A stretch of 64,000 nucleotides of DNA, from assembly GCF_023805295.1 (NCBI RefSeq), contig NZ_JAMSHT010000001.1:1240001-1304000 (forward strand), given 5' to 3'. Under the pieces are notes generated by a model. That model was not told the DNA's origin and did no database searches. It was given only the letters and a program-made list of their open reading frames with translations. Position 1 is the stretch's first letter; each line of letters opens with the position of its first letter. A program made the position numbers and the translations under genes. This stretch comes from Sphingomicrobium sediminis (lineage in GTDB: Bacteria > Pseudomonadota > Alphaproteobacteria > Sphingomonadales > Sphingomonadaceae). Positions 17,688 to 30,639 of this stretch are shown piece by piece.

Positions 17688-18512
17688 TTACTCCGTCACT
17701 GCGTCGGCAGTGGCTTCGGCTTCAGCCTTGTCCATGCCGCCACGACCCAGCAGGTCCGCAACCTTCTTGCCGCGACGCTGCGCGACCGAGCGGGGGCTGG
17801 TCTGATCCTTGAGCGCCTCGAAGGTCGCACGGATCATGTTGAACGGGTTGGCCGTGCCATTCGACTTGGTCACGACGTCGGCAACACCCAATGCTTCGAA
17901 AACGGCGCGCATCGGACCACCGGCGATGATGCCGGTACCTGGAGGCGCGGTGCGAACCACGACCTTGCCGGCACCGAAGTGACCCTTGCCGTCATGGTGC
18001 AGCGTGCGGCCTTCCTTGAGCGGGACGCGGACCATTGCCTTCTTGGCAGCGGCAGTCGCCTTGTTGATCGCTTCCGGCACTTCGCGGGCCTTGCCCGAAC
18101 CGAAGCCGGCCTTGCCCTTGCCGTCGCCAACGACGACGAGCGCGGCGAAACCGAAACGCTTACCACCCTTAACCGTCTTCGAGACGCGGTTGATGTGGAC
18201 CAGCTTTTCGATCAGCTCTTCGCCATCGTCCTGACGATTGTCGCGACCACGGCCACGGCCACGGCCGCCACCACGATTGTCGCGGCCACCGCCACGCTGG
18301 TTCGAGCGACCACCCTTGCGGGCCTGCGCTTCGGCCTTTTCGCCGGCATTCTTGAGATTGGCTTCGGCCTGCGCGGCAGCAACCTCGGGGGTTTCCGCAA
18401 CGCCGGGAGCCTGCTCGCCATGCGCCGTGTCTTCGGTCGCCGGAGTTTCGGCCGCCGCTTCCGGAGCCTTGGTCTCTTCGACCTTTTCTTCGGTTTTCTT
18501 TTCGTCAGCCAT
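17688..18512 (-). CDS. rpsE: 30S ribosomal protein S5 with long acidic and RGG-rich N-terminal extension
   Basis: 274 residues, against about 167 in E. coli. The standard S5 starts near residue 97 ([20 protein letters not shown]) and continues through the [18 protein letters not shown] and [15 protein letters not shown] motifs. Before it come about 66 residues rich in Ala and Glu and then about 28 residues of RGGG/RGRG repeats (67-95). The ATG at 18512 is chosen because [10 protein letters not shown] begins right there and the upstream frame overlaps rplR. The extension has no stop or shift and uses the same codons as the rest. Its role is unknown; an RNA-binding tail is plausible. Confidence 0.95.
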   Translation of the reverse strand: MADEKKTEEKVEETKAPEAAAETPATEDTAHGEQAPGVAETPEVAAAQAEANLKNAGEKAEAQARKGGRSNQRGGGRDNRGGGRGRGRGRDNRQDDGEELIEKLVHINRVSKTVKGGKRFGFAALVVVGDGKGKAGFGSGKAREVPEAINKATAAAKKAMVRVPLKEGRTLHHDGKGHFGAGKVVVRTAPPGTGIIAGGPMRAVFEALGVADVVTKSNGTANPFNMIRATFEALKDQTSPRSVAQRRGKKVADLLGRGGMDKAEAEATADAVTE

Positions 18513-18513
18513 A

Positions 18514-18867
18514 TTAGAACTCCAGCCCTTCTTCACGGGCGGCATCGGCCAGCGCCTTCACGCGGCCATGGAACAGGAATCCGCCACGGTCGAAGACGAC
18601 CTTGTCGACGCCGGCCTTCTTGGCCTTGGCGGCAACGGTCTTGCCGACGGTTGCAGCGGCATCGACGTTGGCGCCCGACTTGACCTTGACGTCCTTGTCG
18701 AGGGTCGAGGCGGCAGCGATCGTCTTGCCAGCGGCATCGTCGATGACCTGGGCGTAGATGTGCTTGCCCGAACGGTGAACCGACAGACGCGGCTTACCGG
18801 CGGAGCGCGCCTTGAGCGCCGTGCGGACACGACGACGGCGGCGATCGAAGAGGGACAGTTTAGCCAT
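18514..18867 (-). CDS. rplR: 50S ribosomal protein L18
   Basis: 117 residues starting [33 protein letters not shown] and [23 protein letters not shown] are the L18 marks. It binds 5S rRNA with L5. The start at 18867 is preferred over an upstream in-frame ATG that lies inside rplF. It lies directly between rplF and rpsE. Confidence 0.96.
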   Translation of the reverse strand: MAKLSLFDRRRRRVRTALKARSAGKPRLSVHRSGKHIYAQVIDDAAGKTIAAASTLDKDVKVKSGANVDAAATVGKTVAAKAKKAGVDKVVFDRGGFLFHGRVKALADAAREEGLEF

Positions 18868-18868
18868 C

Positions 18869-19405
18869 TTACTTCTTCTTGCCTTCCTTGCGGAAAATAT
18901 ATTCCCCGCGATACTTGATGCCCTTGCCCTTGTAGGGCTCCGGCTTGCGCCACTTGCGGATTTCCGCAGCAAAGTGACCGACGAGCTGCTTGTCGATGCC
19001 CGAGACTTCCACCGTGGTGGCGTCCGGGGTCTTCACCTCGACACCTTCCGGCACGTCGAGATCGACATCGTGGCTGAAGCCGAGCTGAAGCTTGAGCTTC
19101 TTGCCCTGGGCCTGCGCACGATAACCGACACCGTTGATCTCGAGAGTCTTCGAGAAGCCTTCGGTGACGCCGTCGACGAGGTTCTGCACCAGCGTACGCT
19201 GCATGCCCCAGACCTGACGCGAACGCTGCGACATGTTGTGCGGCGTCACGGCAATCTGGCCGTCCTCGACATCGAACTTGATGAGGTCGTCCATCATTTC
19301 CATGGCCAGCTCACCCTTGGGGCCCTTGATCGAGAGCGTGCGGCCCTCGGTCTTGGCAGTCACCCCATCGGGCAGCGCGACCGGTTTTTTACCGATACGG
19401 CTCAT
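18869..19405 (-). CDS. rplF: 50S ribosomal protein L6
   Basis: 178 residues: [15 protein letters not shown] at the start and the C-terminal [14 protein letters not shown] motif. It binds 23S rRNA near the factor-binding centre. The ATG overlaps the rpsH stop by one base, the usual coupling in this operon. Confidence 0.97.
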   Translation of the reverse strand: MSRIGKKPVALPDGVTAKTEGRTLSIKGPKGELAMEMMDDLIKFDVEDGQIAVTPHNMSQRSRQVWGMQRTLVQNLVDGVTEGFSKTLEINGVGYRAQAQGKKLKLQLGFSHDVDLDVPEGVEVKTPDATTVEVSGIDKQLVGHFAAEIRKWRKPEPYKGKGIKYRGEYIFRKEGKKK

Positions 19406-19800
19406 TAGAACACCTCCGCCAGCACTTCGCCGCCGACATTGCTTTCGCGCGCTTCGGCGTCCGACAGGACACCGCGCGGGGTCGACACGATGGTGATGCC
19501 AAGGCCGTTGCGGATACGCGGCAGCTCCTGGCTACCCGAGTAGACGCGGCGGCCCGGCTTGGACACGCGGGCCAGATGCTGGATCGCCGGCTGGCCTTCG
19601 AAATATTTCAGTTCGATGCGCAGGCCTGCCTTACCCGCAAGCTCTTCTTCCGAATAGCCGCGGATGTAGCCTTCGCGCTGCAGCACGTCGAGGACGCGGG
19701 CACGAAGCTTGGAAGCGGGCGACAGGATCGAATCCTTGCGCGCCTGCTGGCCGTTGCGAATACGGGTGAGCATATCACCCAGGGGATCGGTCATTGCCAT
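19405..19800 (-). CDS. rpsH: 30S ribosomal protein S8
   Basis: 131 residues; [15 protein letters not shown] at the start, [10 protein letters not shown] in the middle, GGEVLAEVF at the end. S8 binds 16S rRNA helix 21 and in E. coli represses the spc operon. Two starts are possible (19800 or 19794, two codons apart); AGGGG upstream fits the first. Confidence 0.96.
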   Translation of the reverse strand: MAMTDPLGDMLTRIRNGQQARKDSILSPASKLRARVLDVLQREGYIRGYSEEELAGKAGLRIELKYFEGQPAIQHLARVSKPGRRVYSGSQELPRIRNGLGITIVSTPRGVLSDAEARESNVGGEVLAEVF

Positions 19801-19812
19801 CCTATTTACCCC

Positions 19813-20118
19813 TTACCAGCTCGACTTGGTCACGCCGGGAATCAGGCCCTTGTTGGCCAGTTCACGGAGCATGATGCGCGAGAGACGGAATTTGCGATAA
19901 TAGCCGCGCGAGCGACCGGTCAGCTCGCAACGGTTGCGGATCCGGGTCGGATTCGCGTTGCGCGGCAGTTCGGCCATCTTCAGGCGGGCGATGAGACGCT
20001 CGGTATCGTCGAGCGACTTGTCGTTCGCTTGCGCCTTCAGCTTCGCATATTTCGAAGCATATTGCTTCGCGAGCTTCTTGCGCTTCTCGTTCTTGTTCAC
20101 GGAACTCAGTTTCGCCAT
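19813..20118 (-). CDS. rpsN: 30S ribosomal protein S14
   Basis: 101 residues, the long zinc-free form (no CxxC pairs), with [20 protein letters not shown] and the terminal KSSW. Assembly protein of the 30S head, between rplE and rpsH as usual. Confidence 0.96.
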   Translation of the reverse strand: MAKLSSVNKNEKRKKLAKQYASKYAKLKAQANDKSLDDTERLIARLKMAELPRNANPTRIRNRCELTGRSRGYYRKFRLSRIMLRELANKGLIPGVTKSSW

Positions 20119-20158
20119 GACTTAAGTTCTCTCTTCCTTCCGGGCGAGAGACTGCGAT

Positions 20159-20737
20159 TTACGCAGCCTCCGGCTCCTTGTTTTCCGCGGGGAACGGGAA
20201 GTTGAAGAGACGCAGCAGTTCGCGCGCTTCTTCGTCCGTCTTCGCAGTGGTGGTGACGATGATGTCCATGCCCCGGACCTTGTCGACATTGTCGTACGAG
20301 ATTTCCGGGAAGACGATCTGTTCCTTGATGCCCATCGCATAGTTGCCACGGCCGTCGAACGACTTCGGGTTCAGGCCACGAAAGTCGCGAACGCGCGGCA
20401 GCGCGATGGTCACGAGGCGGTCGAGGAATTCGAACATGCGGTCGCGACGAAGGGTCACCTTCGCACCGATCGGCATGCCTTCACGCAGCTTAAACTGCGC
20501 GATCGACTTCTTCGCCTTGGTGATGACCGGCTTCTGACCGGCAATCAGTTCCATTTCCTCGGCGGCGCTCTGGACCTTCTTCTTGTCCTGGGTCGCTTCG
20601 CCGACGCCCATGTTGATCACGACCTTCTCGATGGCCGGGACCTCATGCTTGTTCTTGTAGCCGAACTTTTCCGTCATCGCCTTGACGATACGGTCTTCGT
20701 AATCGGCCTTGAGGCGCGGGGTGTAATCCTTAGCCAT
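20159..20737 (-). CDS. rplE: 50S ribosomal protein L5
   Basis: 192 residues from the ATG at 20737 ([15 protein letters not shown]). [37 protein letters not shown] and [12 protein letters not shown] are L5 marks. It joins 5S rRNA to the 50S central protuberance. The start overlaps the end of rplX by 8 bp. The short Ala/Glu-rich tail ([10 protein letters not shown]) is a minor extension. Confidence 0.96.
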   Translation of the reverse strand: MAKDYTPRLKADYEDRIVKAMTEKFGYKNKHEVPAIEKVVINMGVGEATQDKKKVQSAAEEMELIAGQKPVITKAKKSIAQFKLREGMPIGAKVTLRRDRMFEFLDRLVTIALPRVRDFRGLNPKSFDGRGNYAMGIKEQIVFPEISYDNVDKVRGMDIIVTTTAKTDEEARELLRLFNFPFPAENKEPEAA

Positions 20738-21050
20738 CAATCTTCTCCCCGGAACGCGTGGCAACGCGAACCTTCTTGCCGTCGACGGTCTCGAAACGGA
20801 CGCGGGTGGCCTTGCCATCCTTGGGATCGACCAAAGCAACCTTCGAGGCGAAAAGCGGAGCTTCGCGCTTCTCGAGGCCACCATTGGGGTCGACCTGCGT
20901 CGGCTTCTTGTGACGCGTGATGATGTTCACGCCGTCGACGATCAGCTTGCCTTCTTTCGGCAGGACCTGGGTGACTTCACCGGTCTTGCCCTTGTCCTTG
21001 CCCGACAGGACGACGACGGTGTCGCCCTTCTTGATTTTCGCGGCGGCCAT
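20730..21050 (-). CDS. rplX: 50S ribosomal protein L24
   Basis: 106 residues with the KOW motif [20 protein letters not shown] and the later [15 protein letters not shown]. It starts 50S assembly. Overlaps rplN by 1 bp and rplE by 8 bp. Confidence 0.96.
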   Translation of the reverse strand: MAAAKIKKGDTVVVLSGKDKGKTGEVTQVLPKEGKLIVDGVNIITRHKKPTQVDPNGGLEKREAPLFASKVALVDPKDGKATRVRFETVDGKKVRVATRSGEKIDG

Positions 21051-21418
21051 TAGAGCACCTCCGGAGCCAGGCTGATGATCTTCATGTGCTTCTTGGCGCG
21101 CAGTTCACGCACGACCGGGCCGAAGATACGAGTGCCGATAGGCTCTTCATTCTTGTTGACGAGCACCGCAGCGTTGCCGTCGAAACGGATCACCGACCCG
21201 TCGGGGCGGCGAATGTCCTTGGCGGTGCGAACGATGACGGCGCGATGCACGTCACCCTTCTTCACCTTGCCGCGCGGTGCGGCTTCCTTCACCGACACGA
21301 CGATCGTGTCGCCGACGGTGGCGAAACGGCGCTTCGAGCCGCCCAGCACCTTGATGCACTGGACGCGCTTGGCACCGCTATTGTCCGCCACGTCGAGGTT
21401 GGATTGCATCTGGATCAT
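21050..21418 (-). CDS. rplN: 50S ribosomal protein L14
   Basis: 122 residues starting [18 protein letters not shown], the standard L14 N-terminus, with [15 protein letters not shown] and [10 protein letters not shown] at the end. It forms an intersubunit bridge. Normal length. Confidence 0.97.
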   Translation of the reverse strand: MIQMQSNLDVADNSGAKRVQCIKVLGGSKRRFATVGDTIVVSVKEAAPRGKVKKGDVHRAVIVRTAKDIRRPDGSVIRFDGNAAVLVNKNEEPIGTRIFGPVVRELRAKKHMKIISLAPEVL

Positions 21419-21435
21419 GTCAGACTAGTCCTTCC

Positions 21436-21705
21436 TTACGCTTCGGTGGGCACATCGGCGGGATCCGCCTTGGCCACGCGATCGAGCACTTTCCAGCTCT
21501 TGGTTTTCGAAATCGGCGTGCATTCTTCGATGCGCACCGTCTCGCCCTGACGGATTTCGTTCTTCTCGTCATGGGCGTGATACTTTTTCGACAGCTTGAT
21601 GATCTTGCCGTAGAGCGGGTGCTTGACCCGGCGCTCGACGAGAACAACGACCGTCTTGTCTCCCTTGTCGGAGACGACCGTTCCCTGAAGGATACGTTTC
21701 GGCAT
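21436..21705 (-). CDS. rpsQ: 30S ribosomal protein S17
   Basis: 89 residues; [27 protein letters not shown] is interrupted here only for brevity: key marks are [11 protein letters not shown] and the [20 protein letters not shown] end. It binds the 5' domain of 16S rRNA. Position after rpmC is standard. Confidence 0.96.
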   Translation of the reverse strand: MPKRILQGTVVSDKGDKTVVVLVERRVKHPLYGKIIKLSKKYHAHDEKNEIRQGETVRIEECTPISKTKSWKVLDRVAKADPADVPTEA

Positions 21706-21716
21706 TCTATCGTCTC

Positions 21717-21926
21717 CTATTCAGCTTTCGCCGCTTCGGCGGCGCGCTGGTTCTGAAGGGTCTTGATCTGCGCGATGCTGCGACGGACTTCGCGGACACG
21801 CGCGGGCTTTTCCAGCTGACCGGTGGCCGCCTGGAAGCGCAGGTTGTACTGCTCCTTCTTCAGGCTCGACAGCTCGTCGGCGAGCTGGTCGTCGGTCTTG
21901 GCTTTGAGATCGTCGATCTTGGCCAT
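21717..21926 (-). CDS. rpmC: 50S ribosomal protein L29
   Basis: 69 residues forming two helices; [20 protein letters not shown] and [15 protein letters not shown] are the L29 pattern. It sits at the nascent-chain exit near the trigger-factor site. Overlaps rplP by one base. Confidence 0.95.
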   Translation of the reverse strand: MAKIDDLKAKTDDQLADELSSLKKEQYNLRFQAATGQLEKPARVREVRRSIAQIKTLQNQRAAEAAKAE

Positions 21927-22360
21927 TACTTCTTCTCCTCGATCAGGCTCTCGCCGAGGCGGGCCACGACCTTGGTCTTGATCGGCAGCTTTTCCGCAGC
22001 GCGCTCGAAAGCGGCCTTGGCAAGCGGACCCGAAACACCGTCCAGTTCGAACAGGATCCGACCGGGCTTAACGCGGGCGACCCAGAATTCGGGCGAGCCC
22101 TTACCCTTACCCATGCGGACTTCGGCCGGCTTCTTCGAAACGGGCACGTCCGGGAAGATACGGATCCACAGGCGACCCTGACGGCGCATGTGGCGGGTGA
22201 TCGCACGACGGGCAGCTTCGATCTGGCGCGCAGTGATGCGCTCCGGCTCGAGAGCCTTGAGACCGTAGGCGCCGAAGTTCAGTTCGGTGCCGCCCTTGGC
22301 GTTGCCGTGGATGCGGCCTTTGAAGGCCTTACGGAATTTAGTGCGCTTGGGTTGCAGCAT
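21926..22360 (-). CDS. rplP: 50S ribosomal protein L16
   Basis: 144 residues starting [16 protein letters not shown], with [39 protein letters not shown] and [15 protein letters not shown]. It is needed for the aminoacyl-tRNA site. Standard position between rpsC and rpmC. Confidence 0.97.
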   Translation of the reverse strand: MLQPKRTKFRKAFKGRIHGNAKGGTELNFGAYGLKALEPERITARQIEAARRAITRHMRRQGRLWIRIFPDVPVSKKPAEVRMGKGKGSPEFWVARVKPGRILFELDGVSGPLAKAAFERAAEKLPIKTKVVARLGESLIEEKK

Positions 22361-22372
22361 TGTTCAATTCCT

Positions 22373-23077
22373 CTAGCGACGGTCGCGCGCCGGGCGGACG
22401 CCCGAAGTCTGCGCTTCCATCATCAGCTTTTCCTGCGCCAGCGGGTCGTGGCCGAGAATCTCGCCCTTGAAGACCCAGACCTTGATGCCGCAGACGCCAT
22501 AAGCGGTGTGCGCTTCGGCTTCGGCATAGTCGACGTTACCGCGCAGCGTGTGCAGCGGGACGCGGCCTTCGCGATACCATTCGGTACGCGCGATTTCCGC
22601 ACCGCCGAGACGGCCGGCACAGGTGATACGAATACCTTCCGCGCCGAGACGCAGCGCCGACTGGACGGCACGCTTCATGGCACGACGGAAAGCGACGCGA
22701 CGCTCGAGCTGGTCGGCCACACCCTGCGCCACCAGGCGCGCATCGATTTCCGGCTTACGGATTTCGACGATGTTGAGGCTGACTTCGCTGTCGGTCATCT
22801 TCGAAAGCTGCTTCTTCAGCTTCTCGATGTCCGCACCCTTCTTGCCGATGATGACACCGGGACGGGCAGCGTAGACCGAGATGCGGCACAGCTTGGCCGG
22901 ACGTTCGATCACGACCTTCGAGATCGCCGCCTGCGGCAGTTCCTTCATGATGAACCGACGGATCTTGAGATCCTCGAGCAGCTGCTGACCATAGTCCTGG
23001 CCCTCGGCGAACCAGCGCGAGTCCCAGGTGCGGTTGATCTGCAGACGCAGGCCGATCGGGGAGCTTTTGTGACCCAT
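22373..23077 (-). CDS. rpsC: 30S ribosomal protein S3
   Basis: 234 residues with the KH domain ([17 protein letters not shown]) and the C-terminal [15 protein letters not shown] stretch ([18 protein letters not shown]). It lines the mRNA entry site. Coupled to rplV by a one-base overlap. Confidence 0.97.
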   Translation of the reverse strand: MGHKSSPIGLRLQINRTWDSRWFAEGQDYGQQLLEDLKIRRFIMKELPQAAISKVVIERPAKLCRISVYAARPGVIIGKKGADIEKLKKQLSKMTDSEVSLNIVEIRKPEIDARLVAQGVADQLERRVAFRRAMKRAVQSALRLGAEGIRITCAGRLGGAEIARTEWYREGRVPLHTLRGNVDYAEAEAHTAYGVCGIKVWVFKGEILGHDPLAQEKLMMEAQTSGVRPARDRR

Positions 23078-23454
23078 TAGGCTTCTTCCTGCTCGCGAAC
23101 GACGACACGCAGGCGGCTGAACGGCTTTTCGATCCGGGTCGAACGGCCGCGCGCGCGGGTCGCGAAACGCTTCATGGTGAGCGACTTGCCGACCGAGGCT
23201 TCGGCCACGATCAGTGCGTCGACATCGAGGTTGTGGTTGTTTTCCGCATTGGCCACGGCGCTCGCGAGCACCTTGTAGGCATCCTCGGCCATCGCCTTGG
23301 GCGAGAATTTGAGGATGTTGAGCGCGTCCTCGACCTTGCGGCCGCGGATGAGCCCGGCCACGAGGTTGAGCTTGCGGCTCGAACCACGGATCATGGTGCC
23401 GACGGCAATCGCCTCGTTATCGGCAACCTTGCGGGGGGATTTCGCCTTCGACAT
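23077..23454 (-). CDS. rplV: 50S ribosomal protein L22
   Basis: 125 residues; [36 protein letters not shown] and the tunnel loop region [19 protein letters not shown] ([18 protein letters not shown]) identify it. Its loop reaches the peptide exit tunnel. Standard place between rpsS and rpsC. Confidence 0.96.
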   Translation of the reverse strand: MSKAKSPRKVADNEAIAVGTMIRGSSRKLNLVAGLIRGRKVEDALNILKFSPKAMAEDAYKVLASAVANAENNHNLDVDALIVAEASVGKSLTMKRFATRARGRSTRIEKPFSRLRVVVREQEEA

Positions 23455-23729
23455 TAGCGCTTACCCTTCTTGTCGGCGGCGTGGCCCGGGAAGAAGCGCG
23501 TCGGCGCAAATTCACCAAGCTTCATGCCGACCATCTCTTCCGAGACGGCGACCGGCACGAATTTCTTGCCGTTGTAGACATTGAACGTGAGCCCCACGAA
23601 CTGCGGCAGGATCGTCGAACGACGCGACCAGGTCTTGATCGGCTTGGCGTTCGACTGCTCCTGCGCGGCTTCCGCCTTCTTCAGGAGCGACAGTTCGACA
23701 AAGGGACCTTTCCAAACGGAACGAGCCAT
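23454..23729 (-). CDS. rpsS: 30S ribosomal protein S19
   Basis: 91 residues starting [35 protein letters not shown] and [20 protein letters not shown] are S19 marks. It forms a complex with S13 in the 30S head. Overlaps rplV by one base. Confidence 0.97.
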   Translation of the reverse strand: MARSVWKGPFVELSLLKKAEAAQEQSNAKPIKTWSRRSTILPQFVGLTFNVYNGKKFVPVAVSEEMVGMKLGEFAPTRFFPGHAADKKGKR

Positions 23730-23734
23730 ATCGA

Positions 23735-24571
23735 TTAGCCCTTCTTCTTCGCGTGACGCGAACGGATGATGTACTTATCCGTCGCCTTGTTCTTACGAGT
23801 GCGCGCACCCTTGGTCGGCTTGCCCCACGGGGTCACCGGATGGCGACCGCCCGAGGTGCGGCCTTCACCACCACCGTGCGGGTGATCGACCGGGTTCTTC
23901 GCGACACCACGAGTGAGCGGACGCTTGCCCATCCAGCGGGTACGACCCGCCTTGGCCAGCGTCGTGTTCGAGTTGTCCGGGTTCGACACCGCACCTACCG
24001 AAGCCATGCAGTCCGAACGGATGTAACGCTGTTCGCCCGAGTTCATGCGGACGATGACCATGCCCTTATCGCGGCCGACGACCTGGCAGTAAGTGCCGGC
24101 AGCACGCGCCACCTGGCCACCCTTGCCGGGCTTCAGCTCGATATTGTGGACGATGGTACCGACCGGCATCTGGCCGATCTTCATCGCGTTACCCGGCTTC
24201 ACGTCAACCTTCTCGCCAGCGACGACCTTGTCGCCGGGCGCGAGGCGCTGCGGCGCCAGGATGTAGGCCTGCTCACCATCGGTATAGGTGACGAGCGCGA
24301 TGAACGCCGAACGGTTGGGGTCGTATTCCAGACGCTCGACCGTGCCTTCGACGTCGTACTTGCGACGCTTGAAGTCGACGATGCGATACTTCTGCTTGTG
24401 ACCGCCACCGATACCGCGCGAGGTCACGTGACCCTTGTTGTTGCGGCCACCGGTCTTGGTCTTGCCTTCGGTCAGCGCCTTGACGGGCTTGCCCTTGTGC
24501 AGCGCCGAGCGATCCACGAGGATCAACCCGCGGCGCGCAGGGCTCGTCGGTTTATATGCCTTGAGTGCCAT
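23735..24571 (-). CDS. rplB: 50S ribosomal protein L2
   Basis: 278 residues: [19 protein letters not shown] at the start, [20 protein letters not shown], and the conserved [20 protein letters not shown] with the His needed for peptidyl-transferase assembly. Standard length and position after rplW. Confidence 0.97.
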   Translation of the reverse strand: MALKAYKPTSPARRGLILVDRSALHKGKPVKALTEGKTKTGGRNNKGHVTSRGIGGGHKQKYRIVDFKRRKYDVEGTVERLEYDPNRSAFIALVTYTDGEQAYILAPQRLAPGDKVVAGEKVDVKPGNAMKIGQMPVGTIVHNIELKPGKGGQVARAAGTYCQVVGRDKGMVIVRMNSGEQRYIRSDCMASVGAVSNPDNSNTTLAKAGRTRWMGKRPLTRGVAKNPVDHPHGGGEGRTSGGRHPVTPWGKPTKGARTRKNKATDKYIIRSRHAKKKG

Positions 24572-24577
24572 GGTTCC

Positions 24578-24889
24578 TTAGACCCCGCTCGTATAGTCGA
24601 TCATCTGGCCCTCTTTCAGGGTCACGACCGCTTTCTTCTCGTCGGTGCGCTTGTAGGGGCGACCCCGCCAGCGCTTCGTCTTGCCCTTCTGGACAATGGT
24701 GTTCACCTTGGTGACTTCGACCTCGTAGAGGGCTTCCACCGCCGCCTTGATCTGCGGCTTGGTGGCGTCACCGGCGACCTTGAAGACAACCGCATTATGT
24801 TCGGCAGCCATGGTCGACTTTTCGGTGATGTGGGGCGCGAGGATCACGTCATAGTGACGGTTCTCGACCGCTTTCTTCTGCTTAGCCAT
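24578..24889 (-). CDS. rplW: 50S ribosomal protein L23
   Basis: 103 residues from the ATG at 24889 ([14 protein letters not shown]). [20 protein letters not shown] and [18 protein letters not shown] are L23 marks. It docks SRP, trigger factor and SecY at the tunnel exit. The start overlaps rplD by 8 bp. Confidence 0.95.
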   Translation of the reverse strand: MAKQKKAVENRHYDVILAPHITEKSTMAAEHNAVVFKVAGDATKPQIKAAVEALYEVEVTKVNTIVQKGKTKRWRGRPYKRTDEKKAVVTLKEGQMIDYTSGV

Positions 24890-25511
24890 TGAAGCGGGCC
24901 TCCAGTTTCTCGACGCCATCGCGGGTCAGGACCAGCGTGTCATGGCGCAGGATGTCGTAGACGTTGGCGCCGATCGCCGGCATCAGGTTGATGCCCTTGA
25001 GGTTGGCGCTGGCGCGGGCGAACCCGACGTTCAGCGCTTCGCCGTCAATGACCAGGTTGGTGGTGCCGAAACCGAGCTTCTCGAGCTTGGTCGCCAGCGC
25101 CTTGGTCTTGGCGTCGCCGTTCATGTCCAGATTGTCGAGCACGATGAGCTTGCCGTTCTTCGCCTTCGCCGACAGGGCCATTTTCAGGCCGAGGGCGCGA
25201 ACCTTCTTGTTGAGGCTCGAGGTGAAGGTGCGGGCACGCGCGCCGTGCGCCTTACCACCACCGATGAAGATCGGGGCCTTGCGGTCGCCGTGACGGGCCG
25301 TGCCGCCACCCTTCTGCTTGCCGTACTTCTTGCCGGTGCGGTTGACGTCCGAGCGCTCGCGGGTCGCACGCGCCGGGGCGCGGCGGTTGACGAGCTGCCA
25401 GGTGACAACGCGGTGGAGGATGTCCTCGCGCGGCTCGACGCCGAAAATCTCGTCGTTGAGCTGGATGTCGCCACCCGATTTGGCGTCGAGGGTCTGTACC
25501 TTGACCTTCAT
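24882..25511 (-). CDS. rplD: 50S ribosomal protein L4
   Basis: 209 residues with [27 protein letters not shown]-like [18 protein letters not shown] and the C-terminal [14 protein letters not shown]. In E. coli L4 also represses the S10 operon by binding its leader RNA. Starts 3 bp after the rplC stop. Confidence 0.97.
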   Translation of the reverse strand: MKVKVQTLDAKSGGDIQLNDEIFGVEPREDILHRVVTWQLVNRRAPARATRERSDVNRTGKKYGKQKGGGTARHGDRKAPIFIGGGKAHGARARTFTSSLNKKVRALGLKMALSAKAKNGKLIVLDNLDMNGDAKTKALATKLEKLGFGTTNLVIDGEALNVGFARASANLKGINLMPAIGANVYDILRHDTLVLTRDGVEKLEARFNG

Positions 25512-25514
25512 CGC

Positions 25515-26381
25515 TTAGCCTTCCTTGCCTTCGTCGGCTTCGGGCTTGGCGCCCTCGTCCGAACCAGCTTCTTTCACTTCCGCGCCGGCTTCCTGCTCGG
25601 CCGCAATCTTTGCGACTTCAGCGTCGGAGGGCATCGGTGCGGCTTCCTGTTCGGCATTGCTTTCGATCATGCCGGCAGGTGCTTCTTCGGATGCCACTTC
25701 GTCGGCGTTGCGACGCATCGCAGCCGGGAACGGCACATTGTCGGGGGTCGGAACCTTGACCGCGTCGGTGATCATCAGCCAGCCACCCTTCGAGCCGGGC
25801 ACCGAGCCCTTCACGAAGATGAGGCCGCGATCGACGTCCGTGCGGACGATCATGAGGTTCTGCTGCGTACGGGTGCGGGCACCCATGTGACCGGCCATCT
25901 TCTTGTTCTTGAAGACGCGGCCCGGATCCTGGCGGTTACCCGTCGAACCGTGCGAACGGTGCGAGATCGAGACGCCGTGCGTGGCGCGCAGACCACCGAA
26001 GCCCCAACGCTTCATCGCACCGGCAAAGCCCTTACCCTGGGTCACGCCCTGGATATCGACCAGCTGGCCGGCGACGAAATGGTCGGCGGTGATGTTGGCA
26101 CCAACGTCGAGCAGCGCGTCTTCATCGACACGGAACTCGGCGACTTTCATTTTCGGTTCGACTTCGGCCTTGCCGAAGGCTTCACGCTGCGGCTTGTTGA
26201 CGTTCTTGGACTTGGCCTTGCCAGCACCCAGAACAACCGAATTATAGCCGTCACGTTCTTGTTCGCGGCGGGCGACAACCTGGAGGCCGTCCACGTGGAG
26301 GACGGTAACCGGCACGTGCCGACCGTCTTCCTGGAACAGGCGGGTCATCCCCATTTTCTTCGCGATCACGCCAGTGCGCAT
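25515..26381 (-). CDS. rplC: 50S ribosomal protein L3 with acidic C-terminal extension
   Basis: 288 residues, about 80 longer than E. coli L3. The body has [20 protein letters not shown], the [33 protein letters not shown] region (given in two parts) and [12 protein letters not shown]. After about residue 230 comes a tail rich in Glu, Ala and Asp with few basic residues. The tail is in frame with normal codon use and stops 3 bp before rplD. S5 in this operon also has an acidic Ala/Glu extension. Function of the tail is unknown. Confidence 0.95.
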   Translation of the reverse strand: MRTGVIAKKMGMTRLFQEDGRHVPVTVLHVDGLQVVARREQERDGYNSVVLGAGKAKSKNVNKPQREAFGKAEVEPKMKVAEFRVDEDALLDVGANITADHFVAGQLVDIQGVTQGKGFAGAMKRWGFGGLRATHGVSISHRSHGSTGNRQDPGRVFKNKKMAGHMGARTRTQQNLMIVRTDVDRGLIFVKGSVPGSKGGWLMITDAVKVPTPDNVPFPAAMRRNADEVASEEAPAGMIESNAEQEAAPMPSDAEVAKIAAEQEAGAEVKEAGSDEGAKPEADEGKEG

Positions 26382-26624
26382 GATCTCATACTCCCATCAG
26401 AGGCACGCATCACCTCGTGTGACACGTGCTTGGACCCATCAATGTATGCGAACCCCCGCTTCGGGTCGTTCCTTCCGATGGGAAGGAGGCGGGGGACGCA
26501 GCCCACGGCATGGCCGTGCGGTATCCCTATACTTTCCTCCGGCCGAAACCGGCTGTGGCGGTAATGACCCGAGGGGCCAAAACAACCAGAATCAAATCAA
26601 CCAAGTGGCTGAGTTGGTGGCCCT
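26382..26624 (-). promoter_or_regulatory. Structured intergenic region between rpsJ and rplC
   Basis: This 243-bp gap is far longer than other gaps in the operon and has no convincing gene. It holds a nested hairpin: CCCCCGC (26453-26459) with GCGGGGG (26489-26495), enclosing CCTTCC-GATG-GGAAGG (26471-26486). Two smaller ones follow, CACGGC-ATG-GCCGTG and GCCG-AAAC-CGGC. No T-run follows the stems. It may be an autoregulatory leader for rplC and later genes, or hold an internal promoter. Confidence 0.5.
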
Positions 26625-26936
<312 letters not shown>

Positions 26937-27128
26937 GTCCGTATACCGATGCGAAAGAGCCAAGCTCCTTCCAGGCGCGTATCGCCCTTGGGAGCCAACA
27001 AGTTAAAACTGACAAAGTGAAGACCCTGTTCTTCTGATTGCGTTTCATAGCGCAACCTAGCTGAACCGGGCCTTACTGGACCTTCCCGCTTCTGGTTCGC
27101 TCCTGGCGAACCGGCCTCGGGGGGCCTC

Positions 27129-27170
27129 TTAAAAAATGCGGGGGCCGATGAACCGAATCACCGGCCCCCG
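27129..27170 (-). terminator. Rho-independent terminator after tuf
   Basis: On the minus strand, CGGGGGCCG (27170-27162) pairs with CGGCCCCCG (27147-27139) around a 14-base loop, then a run of six T (27136-27131) follows. It ends the rpsL-rpsG-fusA-tuf transcript just before the S10 operon. Confidence 0.9.
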
Positions 27171-27187
27171 AATTGTTGACGCCTATA

Positions 27188-28378
27188 TTACGCCGTGATC
27201 TTGCCGACAACCCCCGCGCCGACGGTACGACCGCCTTCACGGATGGCGAAGCGAAGACCCTGGTCCATAGCGATCGGAGCGATCAGCTTGACACCCAGCG
27301 AAACATTGTCGCCCGGCATGACCATTTCCGTACCTTCCGGAAGGGTGATTTCACCCGTCACGTCGGTGGTGCGGAAGTAGAACTGCGGACGATAGTTCGC
27401 GAAGAACGGCGTGTGACGGCCGCCTTCGTCCTTTGACAGGACGTAAACTTCGGCTTCGAAGTCGGTGTGCGGGGTGATCGAACCCGGCTTGGCCAGAACC
27501 TGGCCACGCTCGACTTCTTCACGGCCGACGCCGCGGATCAGCGCACCGATGTTGTCGCCAGCCTGGCCCTGGTCGAGCAGCTTGCGGAACATTTCGACGC
27601 CGGTGACGGTCGTCTTGGTAGTGTCCTTGATGCCGACGATTTCGACTTCGTCGCCAACGTTGACGATGCCGGTTTCGACACGGCCGGTGACAACCGTGCC
27701 GCGACCCGAAATCGAGAACACGTCTTCGATCGGCATCAGGAAGTCCTTGTCGAGCGGACGATCCGGCTCGGGGATCCACTCGTCGACGGCAGCCATCAGC
27801 TTGAGGATGGCGTCCTGACCGATTTCACGGTTGCTGTCTTCGAGGGCAGCAAGCGCCGAACCGGCGATGATCGGAATGTTGTCGCCGTCGAAGTCGCGCT
27901 TCGAAAGTTCTTCGCGGATTTCGAGCTCGACGAGTTCGAGAAGCTCGGGATCGTCGACCTGGTCGACCTTGTTGAGCCACACGACCATGGTCGGAACGCC
28001 GACCTGCTTGGCGAGCAGGATGTGCTCCTTGGTCTGCGGCATCGGGCCGTCAGCGGCCGACACCACGAGGATCGCGCCGTCCATCTGGGCGGCACCGGTG
28101 ATCATGTTCTTCACATAGTCGGCGTGACCCGGGCAGTCGACGTGCGCATAGTGACGGTTCTCGGTCTCATACTCGACGTGTGCCGTCGAGATGGTGATGC
28201 CGCGCTCGCGCTCTTCCGGAGCCTTGTCGATGTTTGCGAAATCGACAGCTTCCGACGTGCCGGCTTCCGCCAGGGTCTTGGTGATCGCCGCGGTGAGCGA
28301 CGTCTTACCATGGTCGACGTGACCGATGGTGCCGATGTTAACGTGCGGTTTGTTCCGCTCGAATTTTGCCTTCGCCAT
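27188..28378 (-). CDS. tuf: Elongation factor Tu
   Basis: 396 residues. The GTPase P-loop GHVDHGKT is at 19-26, [20 protein letters not shown] is switch II, NKVD and the SAL-type motif follow, and domains 2 and 3 are complete through the C-terminal [13 protein letters not shown]. It carries aminoacyl-tRNA to the ribosome. AGAGGCG precedes the ATG. Last gene of the str operon, with a terminator 18 bp after it. Confidence 0.98.
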   Translation of the reverse strand: MAKAKFERNKPHVNIGTIGHVDHGKTSLTAAITKTLAEAGTSEAVDFANIDKAPEERERGITISTAHVEYETENRHYAHVDCPGHADYVKNMITGAAQMDGAILVVSAADGPMPQTKEHILLAKQVGVPTMVVWLNKVDQVDDPELLELVELEIREELSKRDFDGDNIPIIAGSALAALEDSNREIGQDAILKLMAAVDEWIPEPDRPLDKDFLMPIEDVFSISGRGTVVTGRVETGIVNVGDEVEIVGIKDTTKTTVTGVEMFRKLLDQGQAGDNIGALIRGVGREEVERGQVLAKPGSITPHTDFEAEVYVLSKDEGGRHTPFFANYRPQFYFRTTDVTGEITLPEGTEMVMPGDNVSLGVKLIAPIAMDQGLRFAIREGGRTVGAGVVGKITA

Positions 28379-28479
28379 TATACGCCTCTTTTCAGTCTTC
28401 TTCTTTTGATGTTCCGGGCGGGCTCCGCCCTAGGAGACGGAGCGCCCTTAACGAGTATTTTGCAGGAACGCTAGTCCCG

Positions 28480-30573
<2,094 letters not shown>

Positions 30574-30599
30574 GGAAACTTCTCCGGAATTTAGTGGGT

Positions 30600-30617
30600 G
30601 GCCGCCCCATGGCGGCC
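30600..30617. promoter_or_regulatory. Hairpin between rpsG and fusA
   Basis: GGCCGCC-CCAT-GGCGGCC, a perfect 7-bp stem with a 4-base loop, fills part of the 66-bp rpsG-fusA gap. No T-run is adjacent. It may affect mRNA stability or fusA translation. Confidence 0.45.
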
Positions 30618-30639
30618 GCCCGTTACATTTGAATGTCTG

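Noticed and set aside
24942..26564. A 540-codon frame antisense to rplD and rplC
   Set aside because: Shadow of two certain ribosomal genes.
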